Both the position numbers and the translations under genes were made by a program. 64,000 bases of DNA from Pseudomonadota bacterium (lineage in GTDB: Bacteria > Myxococcota_A > UBA796 > SXON01): contig JAUXQH010000151.1 of NCBI GenBank assembly GCA_030685065.1, positions 1 through 64,000 on the forward strand. The letters are read 5' to 3'. Under the pieces are notes generated by a model. That model saw nothing but the letters and a program-made list of their open reading frames with translations, did not search any database and was not told the DNA's origin. Below are positions 17,239-25,160 of the stretch, piece after piece (within the stretch, counting starts at the first letter, position 1; every line of letters starts with the position of its first letter).

Positions 17239-18200
17239 GGAGACCTCCGGGGGGAGTCGGCGAGCGCCTCGGGGAGCCCTCCGGAAGACGGGGGCGTGGA
17301 CACGGCGGGGCTCGCGTCCGCGTCGGGAAGGACCACGGGGACGCCATCCGGTGGAAAGCAACGGACGCGCCAGCCCGCACGGAGGAGCGCGGACGCTGCC
17401 GCGGGGATCGACGCCGGCGCGCCGCCGGCTCCCGGATCCGAGGGGACCCGCACGAGGTGAACCTCGACGCGGTCGGGCCGAAGCCCCCACCAATCCAGCA
17501 CGTCGAGAACGCCGCCCCCCCGGGCGCTCGAGCAGGCAGCCAGCACCACGGCCGTCGTCGGGTCCTCCCGCGCGGCGAGGCGGATCAGGCTCAGCGCGGC
17601 CGTCGCCTCCGGTCCTTCGGGCTCCGGGCGCGCAGACCGGCAGAGCCAGGCGGCCACCGCCACGACGCCGAGGAGCGACGCCGCGCCGACGAACCACCCG
17701 GGACGGCCCGCCGCGAGAGAGAGGAGCGCGACCCCGATCATGCCGAACGCGCAGAGCGGGAGCCGCGGCGCGAGGCGCGCTCGGTCGGTCGAGGCCACGA
17801 CGATCCGTCGTGTAGCGGGGGTGCATGGACGAAGCACGAGCGACCAGCACGGGCGCTTCGGGAGGAGCACGTCCAGGGATGGGGCGCCGATGGCGCGCAG
17901 GGCGCTCGAGAGCGCGATCACCACCAGCAGCCAGAGGCCGGCGTCCAGCCCCGCCGCCGCCGCCGCGAACGCGACGAGGGCGGCGCAGGCGTGCGCGATG
18001 TCCCCGCCATGCAACGGGGCCGCGGCGACGTGCCCGAAGAGCCGCGCGCCAGCGAGACCGCTACTCCGGGCGCGCCGCAGCAGGTTTTCGAGAGCGAGGC
18101 GCTCGGTGGGGCCCCCGGGGTCGACGGGGAGGGCGATCGGCTCCGGTGCTCGGCTGGCACCGGCGTTCGCCGCGCCGATCGCGGCTCGTGCTGACGGCAA
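17235..18200 (-). CDS. Membrane protein of unknown function
   Basis: A 321-residue protein with an Arg/Ala-rich N-terminus, three or so hydrophobic segments (about 67-85, 87-105 and 150-185) and a C-terminal soluble domain. That domain holds AVVLAACSSARGGG and beta/alpha alternation (VEVHLVRVPSD). The latter resembles M28-peptidase-linked membrane proteins but lacks clear metal ligands, so I leave it unnamed. TTG at 18200 has GGAGGG four bases upstream. It couples to the following surface protein by a GTGA overlap. Divergent from the subtilase gene. Confidence 0.55.
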   Translation of the reverse strand: MPSARAAIGAANAGASRAPEPIALPVDPGGPTERLALENLLRRARSSGLAGARLFGHVAAAPLHGGDIAHACAALVAFAAAAAGLDAGLWLLVVIALSSALRAIGAPSLDVLLPKRPCWSLVLRPCTPATRRIVVASTDRARLAPRLPLCAFGMIGVALLSLAAGRPGWFVGAASLLGVVAVAAWLCRSARPEPEGPEATAALSLIRLAAREDPTTAVVLAACSSARGGGVLDVLDWWGLRPDRVEVHLVRVPSDPGAGGAPASIPAAASALLRAGWRVRCFPPDGVPVVLPDADASPAVSTPPSSGGLPEALADSPRRSP

Positions 18201-18318
18201 GAGACCCTCCGCGCTATACCTTAGCCCCGGCGCGACCCGGCGTCGCCCCGGTACCCGTGCTTGCGGCCCATGGTCGACTTCCTTACCATCGCATTACATT
18301 TCGAAAGGTGGACGCACG

Positions 18319-19080
18319 ATGCGTTTCCGGGGTCAGGATTACACCGGCAAGGGCCAGACGATCGCGATCGTGGACAGCGGAGTCGATGTCCGTGACCCCC
18401 GGCTGACGAACGCCGAAGTGATCGGGATGGGAATCTCCATGAGCGCGACGGCCCACGTGCTGATCGCCGGGGACTACGCGGACGAGAACGGGCACGGCAC
18501 GGAGATCGCGGCGGCCATCCACAGCATCGCGCCCGACGCCAAGCTTCTCTGCATCAAGATCATGGACGCCCGGCTGCGCACCAGCGCCGACCTGATGGCG
18601 GCCGGCATCGAGCTCGGCTCCCGAAACGGCGCTGGCATCATCAACCTCTCCCTCGGCACGCCGAACATGGGCAAGGCGTTGTTGCTGCGCGATTGTTGCG
18701 CGCTCGCCGTCGAGCAGGGATCCATCGTCCTCGCGGCCGCGCACCCGAAGGGCGAGCGCGCCTACCCGGCCGACCTCCCGGAGACCGTCGGCGTGGCCAG
18801 CCACCCGGACTGCCCGATCGAGAAGTACTACTTCTTCGCCCCCCACCGTTTCCCCGCCAAGCAGTGGGGCGCGCTCACGGGCAAGTTCCTCACCCACGGG
18901 AACTCGATCCTGCCCGACGGCCGCCGCGGCGGATACCGCGGCTCGGGCCTCGCGACGGCGTATCTCTCGGGGCGCGCGGCCTGCCTCCGTGAGGCCCTCG
19001 CCGGAGAAGGGGCGCAACAGGTGATCGAGGTACTGCGCCAGTCCGCGCTGACCCCGGTGCCCGAGATCGGGTACGCCTGA
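18319..19080 (+). CDS. Subtilisin-like (S8) protease, compact, altered oxyanion site
   Basis: A 253-residue S8-family serine protease without signal peptide or propeptide, so probably cytoplasmic. The triad is visible: Asp19 (IAIVDSGVD), His59 (ENGHGTEIA) and Ser209 (YRGSGLATAYLSG). In place of the usual AAGNxG segment, whose Asn forms the oxyanion hole, it has AAAHPKG, so that Asn is absent. Such compact S8 enzymes often process peptides in modified-peptide clusters, but no precursor is seen here. Its stop overlaps an apparent CTG start of the FadL-like gene. An AAGGTGG ribosome site lies upstream of the ATG. Confidence 0.82.
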   Translation: MRFRGQDYTGKGQTIAIVDSGVDVRDPRLTNAEVIGMGISMSATAHVLIAGDYADENGHGTEIAAAIHSIAPDAKLLCIKIMDARLRTSADLMAAGIELGSRNGAGIINLSLGTPNMGKALLLRDCCALAVEQGSIVLAAAHPKGERAYPADLPETVGVASHPDCPIEKYYFFAPHRFPAKQWGALTGKFLTHGNSILPDGRRGGYRGSGLATAYLSGRAACLREALAGEGAQQVIEVLRQSALTPVPEIGYA

Positions 19081-20552
19081 CCTCGATTCTGCTCGCTCTC
19101 CTCCCGGCCGCCCACGCCAGTCCGGCGGAGATTTTTGGGTTCGGCGCCCGCAAGATGGGGCGCGCGGGCGGAGGTGTGGCCGTCGATGACGGCGCGGAGA
19201 ACGTGCTCCTCAACCCCGCCGCGCTCGCGGGCCGCGCCTACCCCGAGCTGTCCCTCGGGTTTCTCGGCGCGGAGATGGCCTTCTCCGACCTGCCGCCCCT
19301 CACCTGGGACACCAACCGGGATGGCCTGCTGAACGGCAACGACGCTCCTCTCGAGCTCGATGCCAGCTACGATCCCGTCCAGGCCGTGATCATCGGGGCC
19401 ACCCGCCCGATCGGGCCCACGCTGGGGGTGGGCTTCGGCCTGCTCGTCCCCGTGCAGCGAATCCTCCGCCTGTCGACCTTCGAGCCGGCGCTGCCGACCT
19501 ACTTCATGTACTCCAACCGCGTGCAGAGCTACGAGCTCGGGTTGGGCGTGGGTTGGCGCCCCTGGGGCGGCCTGGCGATCGGAGGCGGCGTCGCGATGAT
19601 CCCTCGCGCTCGCTACAGCCTCGACGCGACGCTCGACCTCACGGTGTCCGCCGCTTCGGAGGGAGACGGCGCGAGCGACGTGGTCGCGATGGGCCTCGAC
19701 GTGCACCACATGCAGCTCGACCTCATCCCGGGATTCTCGCCGCACCTCGCCGTCCATTGGGACGCGGGGAAGGCGGTGCCCGCGCTGCGGGGGCTGATGC
19801 TCGGGGCCTCCTGGCGCGGCGAAGCTGGCCTCCCGGTCGATGTCGAGATCGATCTCCAGATCAACGCCGGCACCGAGGAGCTCGATGATCTCGACGAGAT
19901 CGTGCTCCCGCTCGTGATGGCGATCCAGCTCGGCGTGTACGACCACTACGTGCCGGAGCAGTGGGTCGGCGGCGCCGCGTACACGCTCGCCGACACGCTC
20001 ACCGTGTCGGGTGAGGTCCGGTGGACCCGCTGGGATCGGATGCAGGTGAGCATCGCCCACGTGGCCGCCTCGACGGTGAAGGGCGCCGCGATCGACTTCG
20101 GCGACAACCCCATCTCGGACGGCAACCCCACCGACATCACCATGCAGCCGACGCTCTCGCCGCGCGTCGGTCTCGACCTGCGCCTGCCGGGCATCGACGG
20201 GGGCAAGCACCTGGGCGACATCCGGTTGCTCACCCGCGGCGGGTTCGGCTACGAGCCCACCCCGCTCGTCAGCCAGACGGCGGCCTCCGCGTTGCTCGAC
20301 TCCGATCGGGTCATCTTCTCCGTCGGCGTCGGCGTCGAACACGACGATCCGTTCCGACGCGTCATCGATCGGGCGGCCGACACCCGTCGGATCCGGCTGG
20401 ATGGCTACTTTCAGTACCACCTGCTCGCGTCGGGTGAGCTGACACGGCCCGAACCGCAAGAGCCGACGCCGGGTTACCCGGTCGGCGGCTCCGCGATCCC
20501 CATCGGAGGTCACCTGCTCGCGGCAGGGCTGCAGTGGAGCCTCGAGTACTGA
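19077..20552 (+). CDS. FadL/OmpP1-type outer-membrane transport protein
   Basis: About 491 residues if begun at CTG 19077. The mature N-terminus, IFGFGARKMGRAGGGVA followed by NVLLNPAAL, is the FadL hatch signature, and the rest is strongly beta-stranded with an aromatic end (SLEY). FadL-like proteins take up long-chain fatty acids or hydrophobic compounds. The first ATG (19155) lies inside the conserved N-terminus and would remove the signal peptide. In-frame upstream codons from 19077 give a normal signal (about ILLALLPAAHA). No ATG, GTG or TTG occurs there, and CTG overlaps the subtilase stop as CTGA. The FadL assignment is by pattern; the start is inference. Confidence 0.78.
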   Translation: MTSILLALLPAAHASPAEIFGFGARKMGRAGGGVAVDDGAENVLLNPAALAGRAYPELSLGFLGAEMAFSDLPPLTWDTNRDGLLNGNDAPLELDASYDPVQAVIIGATRPIGPTLGVGFGLLVPVQRILRLSTFEPALPTYFMYSNRVQSYELGLGVGWRPWGGLAIGGGVAMIPRARYSLDATLDLTVSAASEGDGASDVVAMGLDVHHMQLDLIPGFSPHLAVHWDAGKAVPALRGLMLGASWRGEAGLPVDVEIDLQINAGTEELDDLDEIVLPLVMAIQLGVYDHYVPEQWVGGAAYTLADTLTVSGEVRWTRWDRMQVSIAHVAASTVKGAAIDFGDNPISDGNPTDITMQPTLSPRVGLDLRLPGIDGGKHLGDIRLLTRGGFGYEPTPLVSQTAASALLDSDRVIFSVGVGVEHDDPFRRVIDRAADTRRIRLDGYFQYHLLASGELTRPEPQEPTPGYPVGGSAIPIGGHLLAAGLQWSLEY

Positions 20553-22070
20553 ATGCCGTCCTCCCTCCTCTCCCTCACCCAGTGGGCTCGAGCGCTCCGC
20601 GCGGCGGACATCCCGCATGACGTGCTGCGGCTCGCCCGCCTCCAACACCTGGGCGCCGCCGGAGCGGCCCGCGCCTCCTTCGCAACACCCGAGGGCGCGC
20701 GCCTCGCGGCCGGACTCGCGCCGGGGACGGCGGCCGTCGTCGGGGGCGGCACCGCTTCGCCGAAGGCGGCGGCGGCGGCCCACGCGGGCCTCACCGCGCT
20801 GCACGAATACGACGACTACCTGCTCGCCGGCCGCACCAGCCTCGCCGCGGTGCCCGCGGTGTGGGCCTCGGCCGCGGGCCACACCGTCGAGGAGCTGCTG
20901 GTCGCCACGGTGATCGGCAACGAGATCGGCGGGCGCATCGGCCTCGCGCTGCTCCTGGGCCCTCGCCACACGCGGACGGACACGTTCGTGCCCGCCGCGG
21001 GCGCCGCCGCCGCCGCCGCATGGCTCGCCGGCCTCGACGCGGACGCGATGGCGCGCGCCATCAGTGTCGCCCTCCAGCAGGGCAAGCGGCTCACCCCCGC
21101 CGACGCCGCCGCCGATCCCGCCGCGGTGGGCGCTCGAACCGCGCAGGTCGCGATGGACGCCGTCGGCCGCGCCCGCACCGAGGGGAGCCTCGATCTGCTC
21201 GACGAGGGCAGCGCCTTCTACGGTCCCCTCTCCCAGCAGCCCCTCCACGGCGCCTACGGCGGCCTCGGCCGCACCTGGCTCACCCGCACCCTCGTGATCA
21301 AGCCCGAGGCGGTGATGACCTGGGGCGGCGTCGCTGTGCAGGGCGTCAACGAGATCCTCAAGCGTCACATCAAGGCCTCCGACAAGCGGCTCCGCGCCGA
21401 GCAGGTCGAGCGGATCGAGATCCGCGTCGGCATGTTGCCCTGGGCGATGGACCACGCCGCGATGGGGGTCGAGCGCTCGCCCGTCGCGTCCTCCTGGTCG
21501 CTCAAGCGCGCCGTCGGCGTGCTGGTCGCCCGCAACGACCTGCGCCCCCAGGACCTCACCCCCGAGGCCCTCGCCGAGAAGGCGACCGAGATCGAGCACG
21601 TGGCCTCCCGGGTCGAGGTCGTGCACGACTGGGCGCTGTCCGTCTCCACGGTCGAGGGCTTCACCCGCGTGCTCGGCCCGCTGTTCGCGGGGCTCTCCCC
21701 CATGCAGCTGCGGCAGGTCCGCACCCGCCTGGTGGAGGCCGGCGGCTGGCCCCAGTGGCACCGCGGCGACCTTTGGCCGATGCTGCGCGCGCGCCCGGAC
21801 CGGGTCGTCCGCAACCTGCAGGCCACCGGCGGGGACCTCGGCGACATCGACCTGACGACGTTCCGTTGGCAGTTGCCGGTGGAGATCAAGCTCTACACCA
21901 CGCGCGGCGGATGGTGGCCGGAGCGCCGCGCCCTGCCCACCGGCAGCGTGGCTACCGGGGACATCGAGGCGGTGGCCCTCGCCAAGCACGGGGGCGCCAA
22001 CGCGGCCGAGCTCGCGGGCGCGGACCCCCAGTCGGACGGCTCGACGTGGGTGAAGGAGCTCCTCGCGTGA
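20553..22070 (+). CDS. MmgE/PrpD-family protein
   Basis: A 505-residue protein of the MmgE/PrpD family, which includes 2-methylcitrate dehydratases and other iron-free hydro-lyases or isomerases. Visible marks are a helical N-domain with the ALHEYDDYLLAG motif, VIGNEIGGRIGLAL, FVPAAGAAAAAAWLAGLD and a C-terminal lid region. The protein is somewhat long for the family. The ATG abuts the preceding stop directly, and the 3' end overlaps the next gene (GTGA). The substrate is not predictable; the setting with acyl enzymes suggests an acid or acyl intermediate rather than the methylcitrate cycle, since no prpB or prpC is present. Confidence 0.78.
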   Translation: MPSSLLSLTQWARALRAADIPHDVLRLARLQHLGAAGAARASFATPEGARLAAGLAPGTAAVVGGGTASPKAAAAAHAGLTALHEYDDYLLAGRTSLAAVPAVWASAAGHTVEELLVATVIGNEIGGRIGLALLLGPRHTRTDTFVPAAGAAAAAAWLAGLDADAMARAISVALQQGKRLTPADAAADPAAVGARTAQVAMDAVGRARTEGSLDLLDEGSAFYGPLSQQPLHGAYGGLGRTWLTRTLVIKPEAVMTWGGVAVQGVNEILKRHIKASDKRLRAEQVERIEIRVGMLPWAMDHAAMGVERSPVASSWSLKRAVGVLVARNDLRPQDLTPEALAEKATEIEHVASRVEVVHDWALSVSTVEGFTRVLGPLFAGLSPMQLRQVRTRLVEAGGWPQWHRGDLWPMLRARPDRVVRNLQATGGDLGDIDLTTFRWQLPVEIKLYTTRGGWWPERRALPTGSVATGDIEAVALAKHGGANAAELAGADPQSDGSTWVKELLA

Positions 22071-22543
22071 TCCCCGATATCCTGTCGACCCTCGCGGCCA
22101 TGGTGCACGGCGGCGCGTTGATCGCCTTTGCCCTGCTCATCAACCTCCGGCGCGCCATCCCCCGCGTGACGGACGAGGATGTCATCCGGGTCTACCGCGC
22201 CTTCGGCGGCGGCTTCGGTGTCTCGCTCGGCGTTCTCATCTTCTCCAACATCTGGATGTGGTGGCGTGACCTCGGCGCCGGTCGCGGCCTGCCCGACGCG
22301 TTCTCGGTGCCATGGGACGACACGCTCACCGTCGCGCGGCTGCTCACCTTCGGCGCCTTCTGGATCAGCTACATCTGGCTCGAGATCTGGACCCTCGATC
22401 CGCTGCGGCTGCTCGACTCCGGCGAGATCAAGGACCGCGCGGCGTACACGCGCTCGGTGGACCAGGTGGCGGTCCACATCGGCATCAACGCGGGGTTGTT
22501 CGCGCTGGTGGTCGGGATGAGCGTATGGGGCGCCCGGCCCTGA
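22067..22543 (+). CDS. Four-helix membrane protein, unknown
   Basis: A 158-residue integral membrane protein with about four hydrophobic segments (about 4-24, 45-65, 88-108 and 137-155) and Trp-rich loops (NIWMWWRD, WISYIWLEIW). It looks like the small redox or transport proteins of the DUF2269/CopD type, but I cannot confirm a family. GTG at 22067 overlaps the MmgE/PrpD stop (GTGA). Continues the same operon. Confidence 0.58.
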   Translation: MIPDILSTLAAMVHGGALIAFALLINLRRAIPRVTDEDVIRVYRAFGGGFGVSLGVLIFSNIWMWWRDLGAGRGLPDAFSVPWDDTLTVARLLTFGAFWISYIWLEIWTLDPLRLLDSGEIKDRAAYTRSVDQVAVHIGINAGLFALVVGMSVWGARP

Positions 22544-22549
22544 CTCGAG

Positions 22550-23272
22550 ATGCCACGCATCACCGCCACCACGCTGCCCGTCCCGCGGATCACGCCCGCC
22601 CAGCGTGATGCGATGTGGGCCGTGTTCGAACATTATTACGACGACGTGACGCGCGCGCGCTTCGACGCCGACTTGAACGAGAAGGACCACGTGATCCTGC
22701 TGCAGGACGGTCCCACCGTGCGAGGGTTCTCCACCGTATGCACGCGCCCGTTCCAAATCGGGGATCGTCGGATCGTGTCGGTGTACTCGGGTGACACCGT
22801 CATCGATGATCGATACCGCGGACAGACGGCGTTGCAACGTGCATTTTTTTGGTACGTCGTACGGGCCCGGGTGCGCAATCCGACCCGCCTCGTGGTCTGG
22901 TTCCTGGTCTCCAAAGGCTACAAGACCTACCTGCTGCTCGCGCGCAACTTCGCGAGCTTCTGGCCCCGTCGCGAGGCGACGACCCCGGATTGGGTGCGCG
23001 CGCTCATCGTCACGATGGCGAGGGACCGCTTCGGGGACAGCCTGGACGAGGGTGCGCTCGTTCTCCGCGTGGCGCACGGGAGGCTCCGGGGGGCGGTCGC
23101 CCCCATCGTGGGCCTGGTAGACCCGGATATCCGCTACTTCGCCGCGGCCAACCCAAACCACGCCGCGGGGGAGGAGCTCTGCTGCGTCGGCCTGGTCGAC
23201 GCCGGCTTCCTCCTCGGCTTCCCCCTGCGCGTGATGCGCAAGCTCCTCACCGCGCGCCCAGGAACAAGGTGA
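22550..23272 (+). CDS. Putative GNAT-like/acyltransferase-like protein
   Basis: A 240-residue protein whose N-terminal half follows the GNAT strand order (HVILLQDGPTVRGFSTVCTR, then VSVYSGDTVIDDRYRGQTAL), giving an acetyl-CoA-binding-like turn at DDRYRGQ. The C-terminal half has no clear motif. It starts six bases after the preceding stop, so it belongs to the same run. Its 3' end overlaps the convergent alpha/beta hydrolase by 26 bases. An N-acyltransferase role is a guess from fold pattern. Confidence 0.55.
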   Translation: MPRITATTLPVPRITPAQRDAMWAVFEHYYDDVTRARFDADLNEKDHVILLQDGPTVRGFSTVCTRPFQIGDRRIVSVYSGDTVIDDRYRGQTALQRAFFWYVVRARVRNPTRLVVWFLVSKGYKTYLLLARNFASFWPRREATTPDWVRALIVTMARDRFGDSLDEGALVLRVAHGRLRGAVAPIVGLVDPDIRYFAAANPNHAAGEELCCVGLVDAGFLLGFPLRVMRKLLTARPGTR

Positions 23273-24158
23273 TGAGCACCTTCCAGTAGCGCACGTGATC
23301 GAACCCGAACCCGCCCATCGCGGGTTGGGCGTGGTCGAGGTGAGGGAGGAGCAGGTGCGGGAGCCCTGGCCACACCAGGTCCTCCAGGTAGAACTGGCCG
23401 TCGTGCGCGCACCCCGGGCGGATCTCCCCGAGGCGCTCGTGAAAGGCGTCGAGCCAGGCCGTGGGCCGGCTCGACCAGGAGGCGGTCTGCCAGACCGGGT
23501 ACGCTCGGGGGGTGGCGTCGAGCGCGGCGATCAGGGCGGCGAGCGGGGACTCGGTGAGCTCGTTGCCTCCGGGATTCGCGCCGATGAGCGAGAGCCCCGC
23601 GCGCTGAACCGCCTCGGCCGCGCGGCGATGGGGCCGCGGGAGGCTGTCCTGATGCCGGCGCAGGATCAAGCTCTCGAGCACGGCGGACGAGCCGCGCGGG
23701 GTCTGGCTCATGAGCACCCCGACGACGCGTGCCGCGACGTCGGGCCGCGCGTCGGCGAGGCGGAGGCACTCCAGACCGCCCTTGGAGTGGCCGCAGAGCA
23801 GGAGGGGAGTCCCCTGCCCTACCGAGAGGCCCCTGGCGAGCAGATCGACGTTCGTGGCGACGGGGGCGCCGCTGTCCGTGCGCGCGATGGACGCGTCGAC
23901 CCCGAGGGCCTGGAGCGCCCGCACGGGAGCCACGAGGTTGCCGGGCATCCAGTTTCCGAGAAAACCGCGCACGAAGGCGACACGGACGCCGCGCGTGGCG
24001 GCGATCACCGATGCATCGAGCTCCGCCGCCGGCCACGCCCAGGCGTCGGCGAAGGCCGCGAACAGGTCGTCGGAGAGGGGCGGAAGCGGCGGCGTGTCGG
24101 GATAGAGCCGAGCGTAGTCTCGGAAGTCACCGTCCTGTCGGTCGCGCGGGTGCCACAC
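23247..24158 (-). CDS. Alpha/beta hydrolase
   Basis: A 303-residue alpha/beta-hydrolase with nucleophile elbow LLCGHSKGGLE (Ser125). Conserved-looking motifs continue through GVLMSQTPRG, and a C-terminal Asp/His pair is plausible in LPHLDHAQP. Esterase or thioesterase activity on an acyl substrate fits the setting, but the substrate is unknown. No signal peptide. It converges on the GNAT-like gene with a 26-base tail overlap and diverges from the desaturase at 24189 with 30 bases between starts, so both promoters lie in or near coding DNA. Confidence 0.75.
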   Translation of the reverse strand: MWHPRDRQDGDFRDYARLYPDTPPLPPLSDDLFAAFADAWAWPAAELDASVIAATRGVRVAFVRGFLGNWMPGNLVAPVRALQALGVDASIARTDSGAPVATNVDLLARGLSVGQGTPLLLCGHSKGGLECLRLADARPDVAARVVGVLMSQTPRGSSAVLESLILRRHQDSLPRPHRRAAEAVQRAGLSLIGANPGGNELTESPLAALIAALDATPRAYPVWQTASWSSRPTAWLDAFHERLGEIRPGCAHDGQFYLEDLVWPGLPHLLLPHLDHAQPAMGGFGFDHVRYWKVLITLFLGAR

Positions 24159-24188
24159 GCGACGGAGCTAACCGGTTACCCGCCGGCG

Positions 24189-25160
24189 ATGAGTTTCGAG
24201 CCGCAGAGTTTCGAGCCGCAGAGCCCGCTGCCCTCGGTGGAGCCCGCGTACCGCGGGCTCGGGCGATATGGCCGTCAGAACGTGGCGGTCTGCGTGGCGC
24301 AGCTCGTTGCCTGGGCGGCCCTGCTCACCGCCATCGACCGATCGCCGTCGCCGTGGCTCACGCTTCCTCTCGTCTTCGCGTTCTGCGCCGTGATGCAGGG
24401 CGTGTTCACCCTGATGCACGAATACTTCCACAAGAACGCGCACCGGTCCCCCGCCGCGAACTACGTCATCGGCGTGGTGGGCGCGCTGCTGTTCGGCACC
24501 TCGGCCACGCTCCACCGGATCAACCACTGGGGCCACCACGTCCGCAACCGCACGAGCGCCGAGCGGGGGGAGTTCGTCCACCCCGGCGAGAGCTACGGTG
24601 GAAAGGTGCTGCTGTACTACTTCGCGACGATGGGTGGGCTCTGGGTGTCGGGCATCCTGTTTCCCATCGCCAGCCTGCTCATTCCCTATCGCTCGGTGAC
24701 GTGGCTCCGGGCGAAGGCCGAGTTCAATACCTACTCGGCCGCGTTCGCCCAGTTCGGGCCGCGTGACTGGGCGAGGATGCGGGTCGAGGCGCTGCTCCTG
24801 ATTTGTTTCTGGGGCGCCATCATCGGCTGGGGCCCGTGGCGATGGCAGACACTGGCGATGGCGTACGCCGCGTTTGCGTACCACTGGTCGGTGTTGCAGT
24901 GGATCTACCATCTGCGCACCCCCATCGATGTCATCGAGGGTGCCTACAATCTGCGCGTCCCGACGCCGGTCGGCCAACTCTGGCTCAACTTCAACTGCAA
25001 CCTGACCCACCACCGCCACCCCGCCCTCCCCTGGCAGGAGCTGCCGGCGCACACGGACTGGAAGGAGTCCCAACCCCTCTGGTATCGGTACGGGCTCATG
25101 TGGCGGCCCCCGGTCCCCTTCCCCGACGAGTACTCGTCGCTCGAGAAGCGCTACTTCTGA
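24189..25160 (+). CDS. Membrane fatty acid desaturase (1)
   Basis: A 323-residue membrane desaturase/hydroxylase family protein. The three His boxes are HEYFHKN (about 77-83), HWGHH (about 113-117) and HHRHP (about 275-279), the usual di-iron ligands, between pairs of membrane helices. Such enzymes desaturate or hydroxylate acyl chains or carotenoids. The N-terminus holds an exact 15-base tandem duplication (SFEPQ-SFEPQ). The ATG at 24189 is the first with a plausible setting. The 3' end joins the GH3-type gene as TGATG. Confidence 0.85.
   Translation: MSFEPQSFEPQSPLPSVEPAYRGLGRYGRQNVAVCVAQLVAWAALLTAIDRSPSPWLTLPLVFAFCAVMQGVFTLMHEYFHKNAHRSPAANYVIGVVGALLFGTSATLHRINHWGHHVRNRTSAERGEFVHPGESYGGKVLLYYFATMGGLWVSGILFPIASLLIPYRSVTWLRAKAEFNTYSAAFAQFGPRDWARMRVEALLLICFWGAIIGWGPWRWQTLAMAYAAFAYHWSVLQWIYHLRTPIDVIEGAYNLRVPTPVGQLWLNFNCNLTHHRHPALPWQELPAHTDWKESQPLWYRYGLMWRPPVPFPDEYSSLEKRYF
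24192..24221 (+). repeat. Two exact 15-base tandem copies in desaturase 5' end
   Basis: Bases 24192-24206 and 24207-24221 are identical and in frame, giving the peptide SFEPQ twice directly after the initiator Met. Confidence 0.9.

Noticed and set aside
14959-17460. 833-codon plus-strand frame
   Set aside because: Composition is Arg/Gly/Val-rich and it lies antisense to the surface protein; it starts inside trmB in another frame.
18828-21989. 1053-codon minus-strand frame over the FadL-like and MmgE/PrpD genes
   Set aside because: Antisense shadow lacking any domain-like pattern; a consequence of high GC at third positions.
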